Positions 18,173 to 27,206 of a stretch of 64,000 nt of DNA are shown here, in pieces. How positions within the stretch are numbered: the first letter of the stretch is position 1; the number at the start of each line of letters is the position of its first letter. Both the position numbers and the translations under genes were made by a program. The notes under the pieces were generated by a model. It was given only the letters and a program-made list of their open reading frames with translations. It did not search any database and had not been told where the DNA came from. The DNA is taken from positions 3,242,001 through 3,306,000 of the forward strand of contig NZ_CP089928.1 of NCBI RefSeq assembly GCF_021290385.1, written 5' to 3'. Source of the stretch: Microbulbifer sp. YPW16. GTDB taxonomy: Bacteria > Pseudomonadota > Gammaproteobacteria > Pseudomonadales > Cellvibrionaceae.

Positions 18173-21058
18173 ATGGATTTCCTCTCGCGCCGGTCCCCCG
18201 CCGGTGAGGTACTCGAAAGTCTTGGCCTGGATAAAGAGGTGGAGTTGCTGTTGGCCCTGGATGGCCTGCAACGCCACTGGCCGGACCTGCAGAGCGGCAC
18301 TGCCGCCAGCTCCCCCCTGGATTACCTGTTTACCCTGGAGGATGAGCTGGACTCCCAGCGCCCGCGGCTGGAACAGCTGGATATCGATCCGGCGCCCCTG
18401 GCGCAGCTGGCTGCCAGCCTGCGGGGCGCCTATGCCGACAGTGTGCCGGCACCGCTGCGCCGGCTATTGCGGCGGGTGGACAGTTTTGCCGATAGCGCAG
18501 GTGATGATCCGGGCCTGGTGCAACTGCAGCTGTTGGATAGCTCTGCCGCCACAGAAGCCGCGTTGCCGGCCGGAAGCCCAACACTGGCCGTGGGTGGAGA
18601 GGGCGGGGCGCAACTCGAGCTCGAGGCCTGCGACCGGCCGGAATTCATGCCGGTAGCTGCTGTCGGCGCGGGCGCCGGCCTGGAACCACTGCGGATCGGC
18701 CTGGCGGGCCAGTTGCACGCTCGGGGGCAGTTGGGCGGTGATGTGTCGGGTGGCGGTCCGACGGGCGGCATCGTGGCCCATGCCGACGGTGAAGCCCATG
18801 GCCGGCTCGATTACTGGTTCCATGTGCCCGCGGGCGCGCGCTTCGCTGCCGCCGCCGCCACCAGCCTGCGGCAGCTGCCATCCCCCTTCGATATAGAAGC
18901 AATTGCCGCCGCCGACGACCTGGCCGCACTGCACTGGCAGTCCGCCGGCCGCCTGGACGCCGGGCTGGAGCTGGAGTACAGCCTGCTGTCGGCCACCGGG
19001 GCGGTTGTGGCGGATGCGGGCCTGACTCTGTCTGCCAGTTACCGGGCAGAGCGGGAATTGCAACTTACCGCCTGGCCGGAAGGTGGGCGACTGGCGCTGC
19101 GGATCCGGCGCATCCGCGGCAGTGAAAGGAGTGGCAGTGCCGGGCTGGGTATCCAACTGGATATTTCCGGGCTGGTGGACCAGGTACGTGAGCGCCTGGT
19201 AGAGCCCTGTCTTCGCGACTACGAGTCGCTCTACCAGCGCTTTGGTGCGTACCTGAAGCCGGGCGACCTGCTGCAGACAGAGTACCGCGAGCTGCTGGAT
19301 GCTGTGGTGGCCAACGTGACGACGGACCCGGACCTGCAGACCCTGTTGCGCCTGGCCGGCGGTGCCGAAACGGACCAGGATAGCCTGCGGCAATCGGTGG
19401 CGGAGCAACTGGTGCGCTGGCTGGACAGTGGCCCGGGGGTTTTCAGTCGCGCCACGGAACCGGCGCTGGCCCGCGAGGGGGCGGCCGCCGTTATCGAGGC
19501 CCTGCCTGCCGGGGTACCCCCGCAGTTGCGCGGGCGTATTGCCGACGAGGTTCATGGATTGCTGGATTCGCTGCAGGGCAAGCTGGCGGAAACGGTTGAG
19601 GAGCAGGCGGCGGATGCCGCCGGGGCCCTGGTGGATGAGCTGGCCGGACTGGGCGGCAGTGTCGCCAGCGCAGTAGAGTCCGCCTCCGGTCAGCTGGACG
19701 CGGCACTGGCCGGTGTCCGCGCGGCACTGGAGAAAATCGACGCGCGTATTCGCGCACTGGCCGCGAAGATCGAGGCCGTGGCACGGCGCAGGATCGAATT
19801 AACAGTCCTCGGGCGGGAACAGCGATTGCGCCGGCAGGAAGCGGAAATCGAGCTGCGCCTGGAACCGGGCTCTGCAGCCGGTTCCGAGCTCTATCGCCGG
19901 CTGCTCTCTGGTGACCTGGAGGCGCTGGCCGCGCTGGTGGACGGGACTGCGGAGTCCCTGCCGGGCCTGGAACTGGTTGCCGGCAGTGCCAGCGACCTGC
20001 TGGAGCGCCGGGAAACCCGCGGCAGTGAGATGGCGTTGCTGGGGTTGTCCCTCGGTAGCCTGTCGATCGTCGACAGTCGTGTGCAGGTGGAGCAGGACCT
20101 GGCGGGTAATGTTGCCATCCAGTCGCGGCTGGAAGTGCAGCGGGCACTGGACGGTATCCGTGAACAGCAATCAGCGGGCTTCCTGTCCCTGCTCAATATA
20201 CGTCGCGGTGGGCAGCGCAGCCTGCCCCTTAATCTCACCGTCACCCAGCGTGATGAGCGACTGCAGCTCGATGAGCTGGAAATGTTTGTCGATACCCTGG
20301 TAACGAGCGGCCTGCTGTCGCCGGAAGCGGGCCGGCTTGCCGTACAGGGCTACTGCCAGTGGCAGGAACGTGCGGGTAGCGGGTTTATCAATGCACGGAT
20401 TGAGGCCCGGCTTGCGCTGGAGGGAGAGGCGCTGGAATCCCTGCTGAACTATGCGGATCCGGGAAATACCTCTGATACCCAGCTGCTATCTGATGTATTA
20501 CAGGCGCTGCGGGACTTTGACGTGATCAGTGAAAACCGCCAGGCAATTGCCTGCCGGGCAGTGCGGCAATTGCACCGACGCTATCGCCATTATGAGGGGG
20601 CCATCGGCCTCTTCACTGAATTCAATGCCGGCCCGCGGAGTGAGGACCGGCCCCTGGCGGGCCGCGATGATTTCTTTGCGGCGCCGTTTGCCAATTGCCT
20701 GGAAAACCCCCAGGTGCGGAGCCTGGACTCCCGTGGCCTGCGGGATGCCCGCCGCATGCATCTGTTTGCCAAGAGCTGGGCATTGATACTGCGCAAACTG
20801 CACCAGCACTACCACGCTGGTAATGGCATCGGGGACGGGACGGGGCTTGACCGGGACAACCGCCTGCTGGCGTTCTGCCTGCACCGCTGGTTGCGGGTAA
20901 AACAGCATTTCCTGTTCCACCCTGCCGACAGTATGTCAAAACAGACCATGGCATTTGTCGGCCTGCTGGCGCGGGCTGCGGGAATGGATGGCGATCCACC
21001 CCTCGCGATTGTGATGGAACTGGAGGGAGAGCCACAGTCCCTGCGGCTCTATAGCTGA
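18173..21058 (+). CDS. Large protein of unknown function
   Basis: A 961-residue protein that I do not recognise. It has no signal peptide or membrane segment. Residues 1-130 look helical. About 130-340 is rich in Gly, Ala and alternating hydrophobic residues and may be beta-rich. About 460-565 is an Ala/Glu/Arg-rich coiled coil (containing ALEKIDARIRALAAKIEAV). The C-terminal 250 residues are a mixed domain with several Arg/His/Trp-rich helices (for example LHRRYRHYEGAIGLF). Start: ATG at 18173 with AAGGAG 6 bases upstream; the longer open frame to 17876 lacks a start signal. It converges on a class 3 lipase 55 bases away. A scaffold or lipase-partner role is possible but unproven. Confidence 0.7.
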   Translation: MDFLSRRSPAGEVLESLGLDKEVELLLALDGLQRHWPDLQSGTAASSPLDYLFTLEDELDSQRPRLEQLDIDPAPLAQLAASLRGAYADSVPAPLRRLLRRVDSFADSAGDDPGLVQLQLLDSSAATEAALPAGSPTLAVGGEGGAQLELEACDRPEFMPVAAVGAGAGLEPLRIGLAGQLHARGQLGGDVSGGGPTGGIVAHADGEAHGRLDYWFHVPAGARFAAAAATSLRQLPSPFDIEAIAAADDLAALHWQSAGRLDAGLELEYSLLSATGAVVADAGLTLSASYRAERELQLTAWPEGGRLALRIRRIRGSERSGSAGLGIQLDISGLVDQVRERLVEPCLRDYESLYQRFGAYLKPGDLLQTEYRELLDAVVANVTTDPDLQTLLRLAGGAETDQDSLRQSVAEQLVRWLDSGPGVFSRATEPALAREGAAAVIEALPAGVPPQLRGRIADEVHGLLDSLQGKLAETVEEQAADAAGALVDELAGLGGSVASAVESASGQLDAALAGVRAALEKIDARIRALAAKIEAVARRRIELTVLGREQRLRRQEAEIELRLEPGSAAGSELYRRLLSGDLEALAALVDGTAESLPGLELVAGSASDLLERRETRGSEMALLGLSLGSLSIVDSRVQVEQDLAGNVAIQSRLEVQRALDGIREQQSAGFLSLLNIRRGGQRSLPLNLTVTQRDERLQLDELEMFVDTLVTSGLLSPEAGRLAVQGYCQWQERAGSGFINARIEARLALEGEALESLLNYADPGNTSDTQLLSDVLQALRDFDVISENRQAIACRAVRQLHRRYRHYEGAIGLFTEFNAGPRSEDRPLAGRDDFFAAPFANCLENPQVRSLDSRGLRDARRMHLFAKSWALILRKLHQHYHAGNGIGDGTGLDRDNRLLAFCLHRWLRVKQHFLFHPADSMSKQTMAFVGLLARAAGMDGDPPLAIVMELEGEPQSLRLYS

Positions 21059-21113
21059 ACATTGCCCGATTGGCTGGGAGCGGAATTGCCGGTGATTAAG
21101 CGGTAGTTCCGGC

Positions 21114-22418
21114 TCAGTCCTCGGTCTCGCTTTCAGTCTCCTTACTTCGCGCCGGTTGCTTGCGCGGTGCCGGCGACTTGCCGGAGGTTGCAGTCCTGCG
21201 TTTACGCGTGGTTGTGGCCTTCTTCGCCGGTGCCTTGCCTGCGGTGGTCTTTTTCCGGGCGCTGTCCGCCGGGCCAGAATCTACCGGGGCGGCGGTTTCC
21301 CGGGTGGCTTCCTCCACCGGCACGGTTTCCGGTGAACTTGTGGGCACGGCTGCGGACCGCAGCAGGTTGAGGTTGCGGCGCAGCATATGGGCCTGCAGCA
21401 TATCGCTGTAAAGCCGGATGGAGTGGAAACCGGCCACACCCTTTACGTCGGGCAGGGTGCTGAGCCAGGCGCGCCAGATACTCTGCATGCGCCAGAAGAT
21501 ATTCGCCGAGAAATCCACACGCATTTTGCGGAAACCGAAATTGTTCTCATCGGGATCGTTGGGCGCATGCTTGATAAACACCCGGAATCCCGTGTGGTAA
21601 TAGCCCAGCACCTTCTGGCGCAGCCAGCGGGCCAGGTGCAAGGTACCGTTCAGTGGGATAAGGCGCAGCAGGGCGAGCACAGCACCAAACCCGTAACCGA
21701 ACGGAACCATCGGCACAGGGTCGCCGCCCATCTCGAGTCGGTAGATGGGTGTTTTCACCCGGCGAAAGTAAGGCTGGTCACCGGTGCGGGGGCAGCCGTA
21801 GACATAGGTGGCACCGTCACCGTCCGGGTTCAGCTCCCTGGTGCAGATAAGCGCCAGCGCGCCGCCGAGGCTGTGGCCGAAAATGTACAGGGGCAACTGC
21901 GCCCTTTTCAGCAGGTCATTTTCAATCTGGGCGCGGACATTCTCGAAAGCCCGCTTGAAACCGGTATGAACCCGCCCCTGGTTGCCGGCCGGCATCAGTG
22001 GGAAACGCAGGTCGGTGATGATGTCCCAGGCATTCAATTCTGTGCCGCGGAAGCACAGCACCAGTACTTTATGGCCTCCGCCGCCATCCATTTGTGCCAG
22101 CAGTGCCTGGGTCTCTGACACATCATAAAAATTGATCGGCTCAAAGTTGTTGTCCTGCAGAATATGGCGGATATCCGGTTCGAGCCCACAGCTATTGCTG
22201 TGCAGGTGGCTGCTCCAGGCGGCCAGGACTTCCCGGCGCTCGGTATCATTGCTGCATTTGCCCAGCTTGTGCAGCAGGCCAGTCAGGTCAGCATCGGGTG
22301 TAAAAGGCTCGTAGACCAGCCTGGACAGCTCGGCACCGATATAGGCCATGCGATCGCTGTAGGCGGCGCGGCCCATGGGCAGGCCCGGCAGGCGTTTCAT
22401 TCCCTCGAAGTAATCCAC
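21114..22418 (-). CDS. Class 3 lipase family protein with basic C-terminal tail
   Basis: A 434-residue protein of the fungal-lipase (class 3) alpha/beta-hydrolase family, which hydrolyses ester bonds of acylglycerols or phospholipids. The nucleophile elbow is GHSLGGA with Ser 183; the oxyanion region is LCFRGTE (about 121-127), and GDPVPMVP after it probably supplies the catalytic Asp. The hydrolase ends near residue 355. It is followed by about 80 residues rich in Lys, Arg, Ala, Thr and Ser (AKKATTTRKRR), resembling histone H1-like tails. There is no signal peptide, so it is cytoplasmic or exported by a non-Sec route. The gene faces the 961-residue protein gene. Confidence 0.85.
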   Translation of the reverse strand: MDYFEGMKRLPGLPMGRAAYSDRMAYIGAELSRLVYEPFTPDADLTGLLHKLGKCSNDTERREVLAAWSSHLHSNSCGLEPDIRHILQDNNFEPINFYDVSETQALLAQMDGGGGHKVLVLCFRGTELNAWDIITDLRFPLMPAGNQGRVHTGFKRAFENVRAQIENDLLKRAQLPLYIFGHSLGGALALICTRELNPDGDGATYVYGCPRTGDQPYFRRVKTPIYRLEMGGDPVPMVPFGYGFGAVLALLRLIPLNGTLHLARWLRQKVLGYYHTGFRVFIKHAPNDPDENNFGFRKMRVDFSANIFWRMQSIWRAWLSTLPDVKGVAGFHSIRLYSDMLQAHMLRRNLNLLRSAAVPTSSPETVPVEEATRETAAPVDSGPADSARKKTTAGKAPAKKATTTRKRRTATSGKSPAPRKQPARSKETESETED

Positions 22419-22677
22419 GGCTATTCTCCTTGATTATCATCTGCTCCCGGCACGGGGGCTGCAGTGGCAGCACGTATTATTGTGGCAGTGGCCAGCAGGT
22501 TAGCTGAGTTTAACCGGTTTACGTCGTGGTTAAAGTGCCGCCTGGCTGGTTATCGCCACAGAACATTATCCAGCCCTTCAGGAAAGCAGGGTAAGTTGTT
22601 GAATTCTTTTAGGCATGCATACTTGCCAGGCTGGAAAAAATTATTGAATGGCCTGCCGCTTACAGGGACAGCAATCC

Positions 22678-23223
22678 ATGATCCGAAACGTCGATAATGC
22701 CGATGCCCGGCCAATTGCAGATATCTATAACCACTACATCTCCAGTAGCTTTGCCACATTCGAAGAGAAGCCAGTTTCGGAGCAGGCGATGCGGGAGCGG
22801 TTCGCCGGCATCGCCGCACAGGACCTCCCCTGGCTGGTGGCCGAGAACGACAGTGATGATTTGGTTGGCTACGCCTATGCCACCGGCTGGAGAGCCCGTT
22901 CCGCCTACCGCCACTCGGTGGAGATTACCGTTTATGTTGCGCACACCGAGCTGTCCTGTGGCTGGGGCAGGCGCCTCTACGATGCCCTGTTCAGGAGGCT
23001 GGAGATTCTCCAGGTACATTGTGTAATCGCTGGCATCACGCTGCCCAATCCGGCCAGTGTGTCCCTGCATGAGCACTTTGGTATGAAAAAGGTGGCCCAC
23101 TTCGAGCAGGTGGGCAGGAAATTCGGCCAGTGGGTCGATGTGGGATACTGGCAGCGGTTACTGGATATCGCTGGAATCGAGAGCCTGCAGCCTTCGCATG
23201 GGTTGCCAGATCCTGCTGGTTGA
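22678..23223 (+). CDS. GNAT acetyltransferase, phosphinothricin/amino-acid acetyltransferase type
   Basis: A 181-residue GNAT enzyme. The N-terminus (IRNVDNADARPIADIYNHYI..FATFEE) is characteristic of the PAT/YncA group, which N-acetylates phosphinothricin, methionine sulfoximine or related amino acids using acetyl-CoA. The acetyl-CoA site covers VYVAHTELSCGWGRRLYDAL, although the usual R/Q-GxG-x-G/A loop is degenerate, and NPASVSLHEHFGM is the family's C-terminal motif. ATG 22678 is chosen for the fit to the family N-terminus. The gene is divergent from the lipase. Confidence 0.85.
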   Translation: MIRNVDNADARPIADIYNHYISSSFATFEEKPVSEQAMRERFAGIAAQDLPWLVAENDSDDLVGYAYATGWRARSAYRHSVEITVYVAHTELSCGWGRRLYDALFRRLEILQVHCVIAGITLPNPASVSLHEHFGMKKVAHFEQVGRKFGQWVDVGYWQRLLDIAGIESLQPSHGLPDPAG

Positions 23224-23392
23224 TTGCGGGTTTCCGTAAAGAAGCGTCATTTCGGTTGCCCGCTTGCCGTTGGCCCTTGAAGGTCTGTTTGCCGACCCGC
23301 ACCGTAGATATCCCGGCCAGCTTTCGACAACCGGCGAGGCGGCCAACCGGACTGTCGAATCCGTCCGCAATCCATTCACAGGAGTAAAGAGT

Positions 23393-24268
23393 ATGTCCGA
23401 CACCACCTACACCCCGCCCAGAGTCTGGAAATGGGATGCCGGTAGCGGGGGCAGGTTTGCCAATATCAATCGCCCCGTGGCCGGCCCCACGCACGAGCGC
23501 GAGTTGCCGGTGGGTGAGCATCCCCTGCAGCTCTATTCACTTGCGACACCAAACGGCGTCAAGGTAACCGTGATGCTGGAGGAACTGCTGGCCGCGGGTT
23601 TCGAGGGGGCCGAGTACGACGCCCACCTGGTCAATATCCTTGAGGGCGACCAGTTCGGCAGCGGCTTCGTGGACATCAACCCGAACTCCAAGATCCCCGC
23701 CCTGGTGGATCACAGCAGCGACCCGGCAATCCGGGTATTCGAGTCCGGCTCTATCCTTCTCTACCTGGCGGAGAAGTTCGATGCTTTCCTGCCCGCGGAC
23801 GCAGCGGGACGCACGGAGACCCTCAACTGGTTGTTCTGGCAGATGGGCACCGCCCCGCTGTTGGGCGGCGGCTTCGGGCACTTCTACGCGTATGCGCCGG
23901 AAAAGTATGAGTACCCGATCAATCGCTACACCATGGAAGTGAAGCGGCAGTTGGATGTGCTCGACCGGCGCCTGGCCGATCACCGCTATGTGGCCGGTAG
24001 TGGCTACACCATTGCCGATATGGCCATCTGGCCGTGGTTTGCAGCGGTGGTGCGCAACGAGGCCTACGACGCTGCTGAGTTCCTCGAGGCGCACACCTAT
24101 AGCAACGTAAATCGCTGGGTAGATGAGATTGGCGAGCGCCCGGCAGTGCAGCGGGGCAAGATGGTCAACCGCACCTGGGGCGAACCCAGTGGGCAATTGC
24201 GGGAACGGCACGATGCCGCTGATTTTGCCACCCGCACCCAGGACAAGCTGGCCGAAGAAGAGGCCTGA
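23393..24268 (+). CDS. yghU: Glutathione-dependent disulfide-bond oxidoreductase, YghU type (copy 1)
   Basis: A 291-residue glutathione transferase-like protein of the nu class (E. coli YghU/YfcG), which reduces disulfides and organic peroxides with glutathione rather than conjugating it. The family N-terminus (TYTPPRVWKWD..GGRFANINRPVAGPTHE) is present. The thioredoxin-like domain with NGVKVTVMLEEL lies at about residues 45-135 and the helical C-terminal domain (YTIADMAIWPW) follows. ATG 23393 has an AGGAG site upstream. A close paralogue lies 2 kb downstream at 26307. Confidence 0.88.
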   Translation: MSDTTYTPPRVWKWDAGSGGRFANINRPVAGPTHERELPVGEHPLQLYSLATPNGVKVTVMLEELLAAGFEGAEYDAHLVNILEGDQFGSGFVDINPNSKIPALVDHSSDPAIRVFESGSILLYLAEKFDAFLPADAAGRTETLNWLFWQMGTAPLLGGGFGHFYAYAPEKYEYPINRYTMEVKRQLDVLDRRLADHRYVAGSGYTIADMAIWPWFAAVVRNEAYDAAEFLEAHTYSNVNRWVDEIGERPAVQRGKMVNRTWGEPSGQLRERHDAADFATRTQDKLAEEEA

Positions 24269-24446
24269 TTCCTGCCCCAACCGGCGGCGCGGCCACCCCG
24301 GCCCGCCGCCTTTGCCAGGGCAAGCTCCTACCGCTTTTTCCTGGTCCCAATTCTGCCCCGGCCTCGATGGCCGCTTTATTCTCCCGCCGGCGAGACTACA
24401 GTTAGGACACAAGTAACCGGACATTGAACTGGCTGGAGAGGGGCTT

Positions 24447-25301
24447 GTGAGCGACTTTACAATCCGCAATATGCACCCGTCAGAACTCTGCCTCGCACTG
24501 GACTGGGCCCAGCGGGAGGGCTGGAACCCGGGGCTACATGACGCTGCCTGTTTTTATGCGGCCGACCCGCGCGGCTTCTTTATCGGCCTTGAGGACGACA
24601 AGCCGGTGGGCTGCATCTCAGCGGTGCGCTATGGCGAGGACTTCGGTTTTCTCGGGCTGTATATCGTTGATCCGGCGCGCCGCGGCTGCGGCTACGGCGA
24701 GCGCCTGGCTGCGGCCGGGATGGACTACCTTGCGGGTCGTACCATGGGCCTGGACGGCGTGGTGGCCCAGCAGGAAAACTATCGCCAGGCCGGGTTTGGC
24801 CTGGCCCACCGCAATATGCGCTACCTGGGCCTGACCGGACAGGGGACCGCTGGAGCGCAGGATACTCACGCCGTGGTGCCTCTCTCCTGGGTCCCGTTCG
24901 CGGAGGTCGCCACCTATGACCACCAGTTATTCCCCGCCCCGCATGAGCATTTCCTGCATGCCTGGATCTCCCAGCCGGACTCGGTGGCACTGGGAGCGGT
25001 GGAAAATGACGAATTACACGGATACGGCGTGATGCGGACCTGTCGCGAGGGCTACAAGATAGGCCCGTTATTCGCCGACGACGCGGACCTGGCCGAACGC
25101 CTTTTTTTGGCCCTGACGGCCAGTGTGCCCACCGGGCGCCCCGTCTACCTGGATATTCCCGAGGTGAACCCCCAGGCGCAGAAACTGGTAGAGCGTCACA
25201 GGATGGAGATGGTGTTTGAGACTGCCCGTATGTACTCCGGGCCACCGCCGCAGTTGCCCCTGGAGCGGGTTTTCGGAATAACCTCCTTTGAACTGGGATA
25301 G
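24447..25301 (+). CDS. GNAT acetyltransferase with a second C-terminal acetyltransferase-like domain
   Basis: A 284-residue protein. The N-terminal half is a GNAT domain with an acetyl-CoA loop (VDPARRGCGYGERL). The C-terminal half (about 150-284) looks like the Acetyltransf_18 domain found after GNAT domains in this architecture. The substrate is unknown. The GTG start at 24447 follows a GGAGAGG site. It is co-directional with the flanking yghU genes, but the gaps (178 and 321 bases) do not prove one operon. Confidence 0.8.
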   Translation: MSDFTIRNMHPSELCLALDWAQREGWNPGLHDAACFYAADPRGFFIGLEDDKPVGCISAVRYGEDFGFLGLYIVDPARRGCGYGERLAAAGMDYLAGRTMGLDGVVAQQENYRQAGFGLAHRNMRYLGLTGQGTAGAQDTHAVVPLSWVPFAEVATYDHQLFPAPHEHFLHAWISQPDSVALGAVENDELHGYGVMRTCREGYKIGPLFADDADLAERLFLALTASVPTGRPVYLDIPEVNPQAQKLVERHRMEMVFETARMYSGPPPQLPLERVFGITSFELG

Positions 25302-25339
25302 ACCGCCCGGGCTGGCTGGCCGGCGCCATTTCCGACGTC

Positions 25340-25388
25340 AATGCCGCGTGAGCCCCACTTTAGTGGTCTTTGCTGGCAGTGCGGCATT
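25340..25388. repeat. Inverted repeat with nested hairpin
   Basis: AATGCCGC (25340-25347) is matched by GCGGCATT (25381-25388). Between them CCAC (25354-25357) pairs with GTGG (25362-25365). No T-run follows, so it is not a standard terminator. It could be a folded RNA 3' end, a small RNA or a protein site. Confidence 0.4.
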
Positions 25389-25565
25389 GCAATACCCGCG
25401 GCACCTGTGATGTTATCAGTTAATCAAAATTATTAAGTTTCTGCGGGTGCGTGGGCCTACGTTGCGTACTTACCCCGCTGACATAAATCATAAAACGATA
25501 AGAACTATGCCCCGCAGTCAGGGGCCTTGTGTCCCGACCATCCTCTTGCACACGGCAGTATCAGC

Positions 25566-25607
25566 CAGCGTAAAACGCTGCAAATCGTTGCAATAAGAGA
25601 GTATTGC
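25566..25607 (+). promoter_or_regulatory. Two consecutive hairpins in the leader of the DUF4440 gene
   Basis: CAGCG-TAAAA-CGCTG (25566-25580), then GCAATA-AGAGAG-TATTGC (25590-25607), ending 1 base before the AGGAGG ribosome site (25609-25614). The second could modulate ribosome access. Structure is seen; function is inferred. Confidence 0.4.
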
Positions 25608-25622
25608 CAGGAGGCATGATTA

Positions 25623-26093
25623 ATGAAATTTCCCAGAGTCCCCTTGTTTGTAATTTTTCTGGCATTCGTTGCCGTCGGCTGCGAAGCACCTGAGGAAAAC
25701 GATAATGGCACTGTCCGTGCCGGCATTGAGGCCGCCAACGCAAAATGGATGCATGCCCTTGAACAGGGCGATGCCGAAGAGCTGGCAGCCATCTATACCA
25801 CGGACACCCAGCTGTTGCCGCCCAATAGCGGGATGCTGAGTGGTCGCGACGCCGTCCGTAAAGTATTCCAGGGCATGATGGATGCCGGCATCCAGATAAA
25901 GCTGCAGACCGTCGAGGTGGAAAGCCTCGGGGGCACGGCAGTAGAGATTGGCAATGCGACGGTGATCGGGCCAGACGGCCAGACCCTGGACAGTGGTAAG
26001 TACCTGGTAACCTGGAAGAAGGTCGGGAAAGACTGGAAAATGCACCGGGACATCTGGAACAGTAGCCTGCCACAGCCGGGAGCAGGCAGTTAA
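25623..26093 (+). CDS. DUF4440/SnoaL-like lipoprotein
   Basis: A 156-residue lipoprotein (lipobox AVGC, Cys about 20) with a cone-shaped NTF2/SnoaL-like domain of the DUF4440 (YybH/SgcJ) type: NAKWMHALEQGDAEELAAIYTTDTQLLPPNS, then WKKVGKDWKMHRDIWNSS. Such domains bind small hydrophobic ligands; no enzymatic activity can be read from the sequence. The ATG at 25623 is 8 bases after AGGAGG. It lies between the two GST paralogues, all on the plus strand. Confidence 0.85.
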   Translation: MKFPRVPLFVIFLAFVAVGCEAPEENDNGTVRAGIEAANAKWMHALEQGDAEELAAIYTTDTQLLPPNSGMLSGRDAVRKVFQGMMDAGIQIKLQTVEVESLGGTAVEIGNATVIGPDGQTLDSGKYLVTWKKVGKDWKMHRDIWNSSLPQPGAGS

Positions 26094-26306
26094 GGGCGAC
26101 TGACGGCCGCGGTCGCGATTCGGGATCTGCACACTATCCTTCCTGCAGAATGCAGCCCTGTTAACCAAGTGCCGGGCCTGTCTTATCGCCGCACGGCATA
26201 AGCCGTGAATCCGGGGCCAGCTGCCGATCATAATAAGATTGGGGTGGTCCTGTTTCGCAGTCCCTGTGGCGCTTTTTCCCGACAGGCTCCGGCGGGAGTC
26301 GCACAG

Positions 26307-27188
26307 ATGGCCGACGATACCTACACCCCGCCGAAGGTCTGGAAATGGGATCAGGACAGCGGCGGCAAGTTTTCCAATATCAACCGTCCCGTCGCCGGTC
26401 CCACCCACGAGAAAGCCCTGCCCCGGGGCGAGCATCCCCTGCAGCTGTACTCGCTGGCCACACCCAATGGAGTCAAGGTCACTATCATGCTGGAGGAACT
26501 GCTGGCGCTGGGCTTTGATGGGGCGGAATACGATGCCTTCCTGATCGATATAACCGAGGGCGACCAGTTCAGCAGTGGTTTTGTCGACGTAAATCCCAAC
26601 TCCAAGATACCGGCCCTGCTTGACCAGAGCATGCATCCACCGATCCGGGTATTCGAGAGCGGATCCATCCTGCTCTACCTGGCGGAAAAATTCAGTGCCT
26701 TCCTGCCGCATACCCCGGCGCAGCGCACCGAGGCCCTGAACTGGCTGTTCTGGCAGATGGGTGCCGGCCCGCTGCTGGGGGGGGGCTTCGGGCACTTCTA
26801 TGCCTACGCGCCCGAGCCCTACGAATACCCGATCAACCGCTACACGATGGAAGTGAAACGCCAGCTGGATGTGCTCGACCGCCAGCTGGCGGAACACCCG
26901 TATATCGCCGGAAGTGAATACACCATTGCCGACATGGCGATCTGGCCCTGGTATGGCGCGCTGGTGAAGGGCAGGGTATACGATGCCGCGGAATTCCTGC
27001 AGGCGCACACCTATCGCAATGTGCTCCGCTGGACCGATGAAATTGCCCGGCGGCCCGCGGTGCAGCGAGGACGTATGGTTAACCGCACCTGGGGCGAGCC
27101 GGAGGAACAGCTGCACGAGCGGCATGATGCAAGCGATTTCGAAAACCGGACCCAGGACAAGATCGGTGATGGTAACGGCGACGAGTGA
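26307..27188 (+). CDS. yghU: Glutathione-dependent disulfide-bond oxidoreductase, YghU type (copy 2)
   Basis: A 293-residue paralogue of the protein at 23393. The two share long identical stretches, for example the NGVKVT..MLEELLA region, SGFVDVNPNSKIPAL and RYTMEVKRQLDVLDR. The function is the same as for copy 1: glutathione-dependent reduction of disulfides or peroxides in the cytoplasm. The ATG at 26307 has GGGAG 8 bases upstream and aligns with the start of copy 1. It is followed after 18 bases by a small secreted protein gene and may be co-transcribed with it. Confidence 0.88.
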   Translation: MADDTYTPPKVWKWDQDSGGKFSNINRPVAGPTHEKALPRGEHPLQLYSLATPNGVKVTIMLEELLALGFDGAEYDAFLIDITEGDQFSSGFVDVNPNSKIPALLDQSMHPPIRVFESGSILLYLAEKFSAFLPHTPAQRTEALNWLFWQMGAGPLLGGGFGHFYAYAPEPYEYPINRYTMEVKRQLDVLDRQLAEHPYIAGSEYTIADMAIWPWYGALVKGRVYDAAEFLQAHTYRNVLRWTDEIARRPAVQRGRMVNRTWGEPEEQLHERHDASDFENRTQDKIGDGNGDE

Positions 27189-27206
27189 CGGCTCGGGAGG
27201 TTGCAG

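Larger units (their letters stand above)
25302..25622. other. Structured intergenic region before the DUF4440 lipoprotein
   Basis: About 320 bases without a gene. It holds a long-stem inverted repeat (25340-25388) and two small hairpins just before the ribosome site (25566-25607), both listed separately. The middle section (25405-25500) is AT-rich and probably carries the promoter. Confidence 0.5.

Noticed and set aside
25340-25388. Integron attC site
   Set aside because: The characteristic end motifs (RYYYAAC and GTTRRRY) and an integrase are missing.
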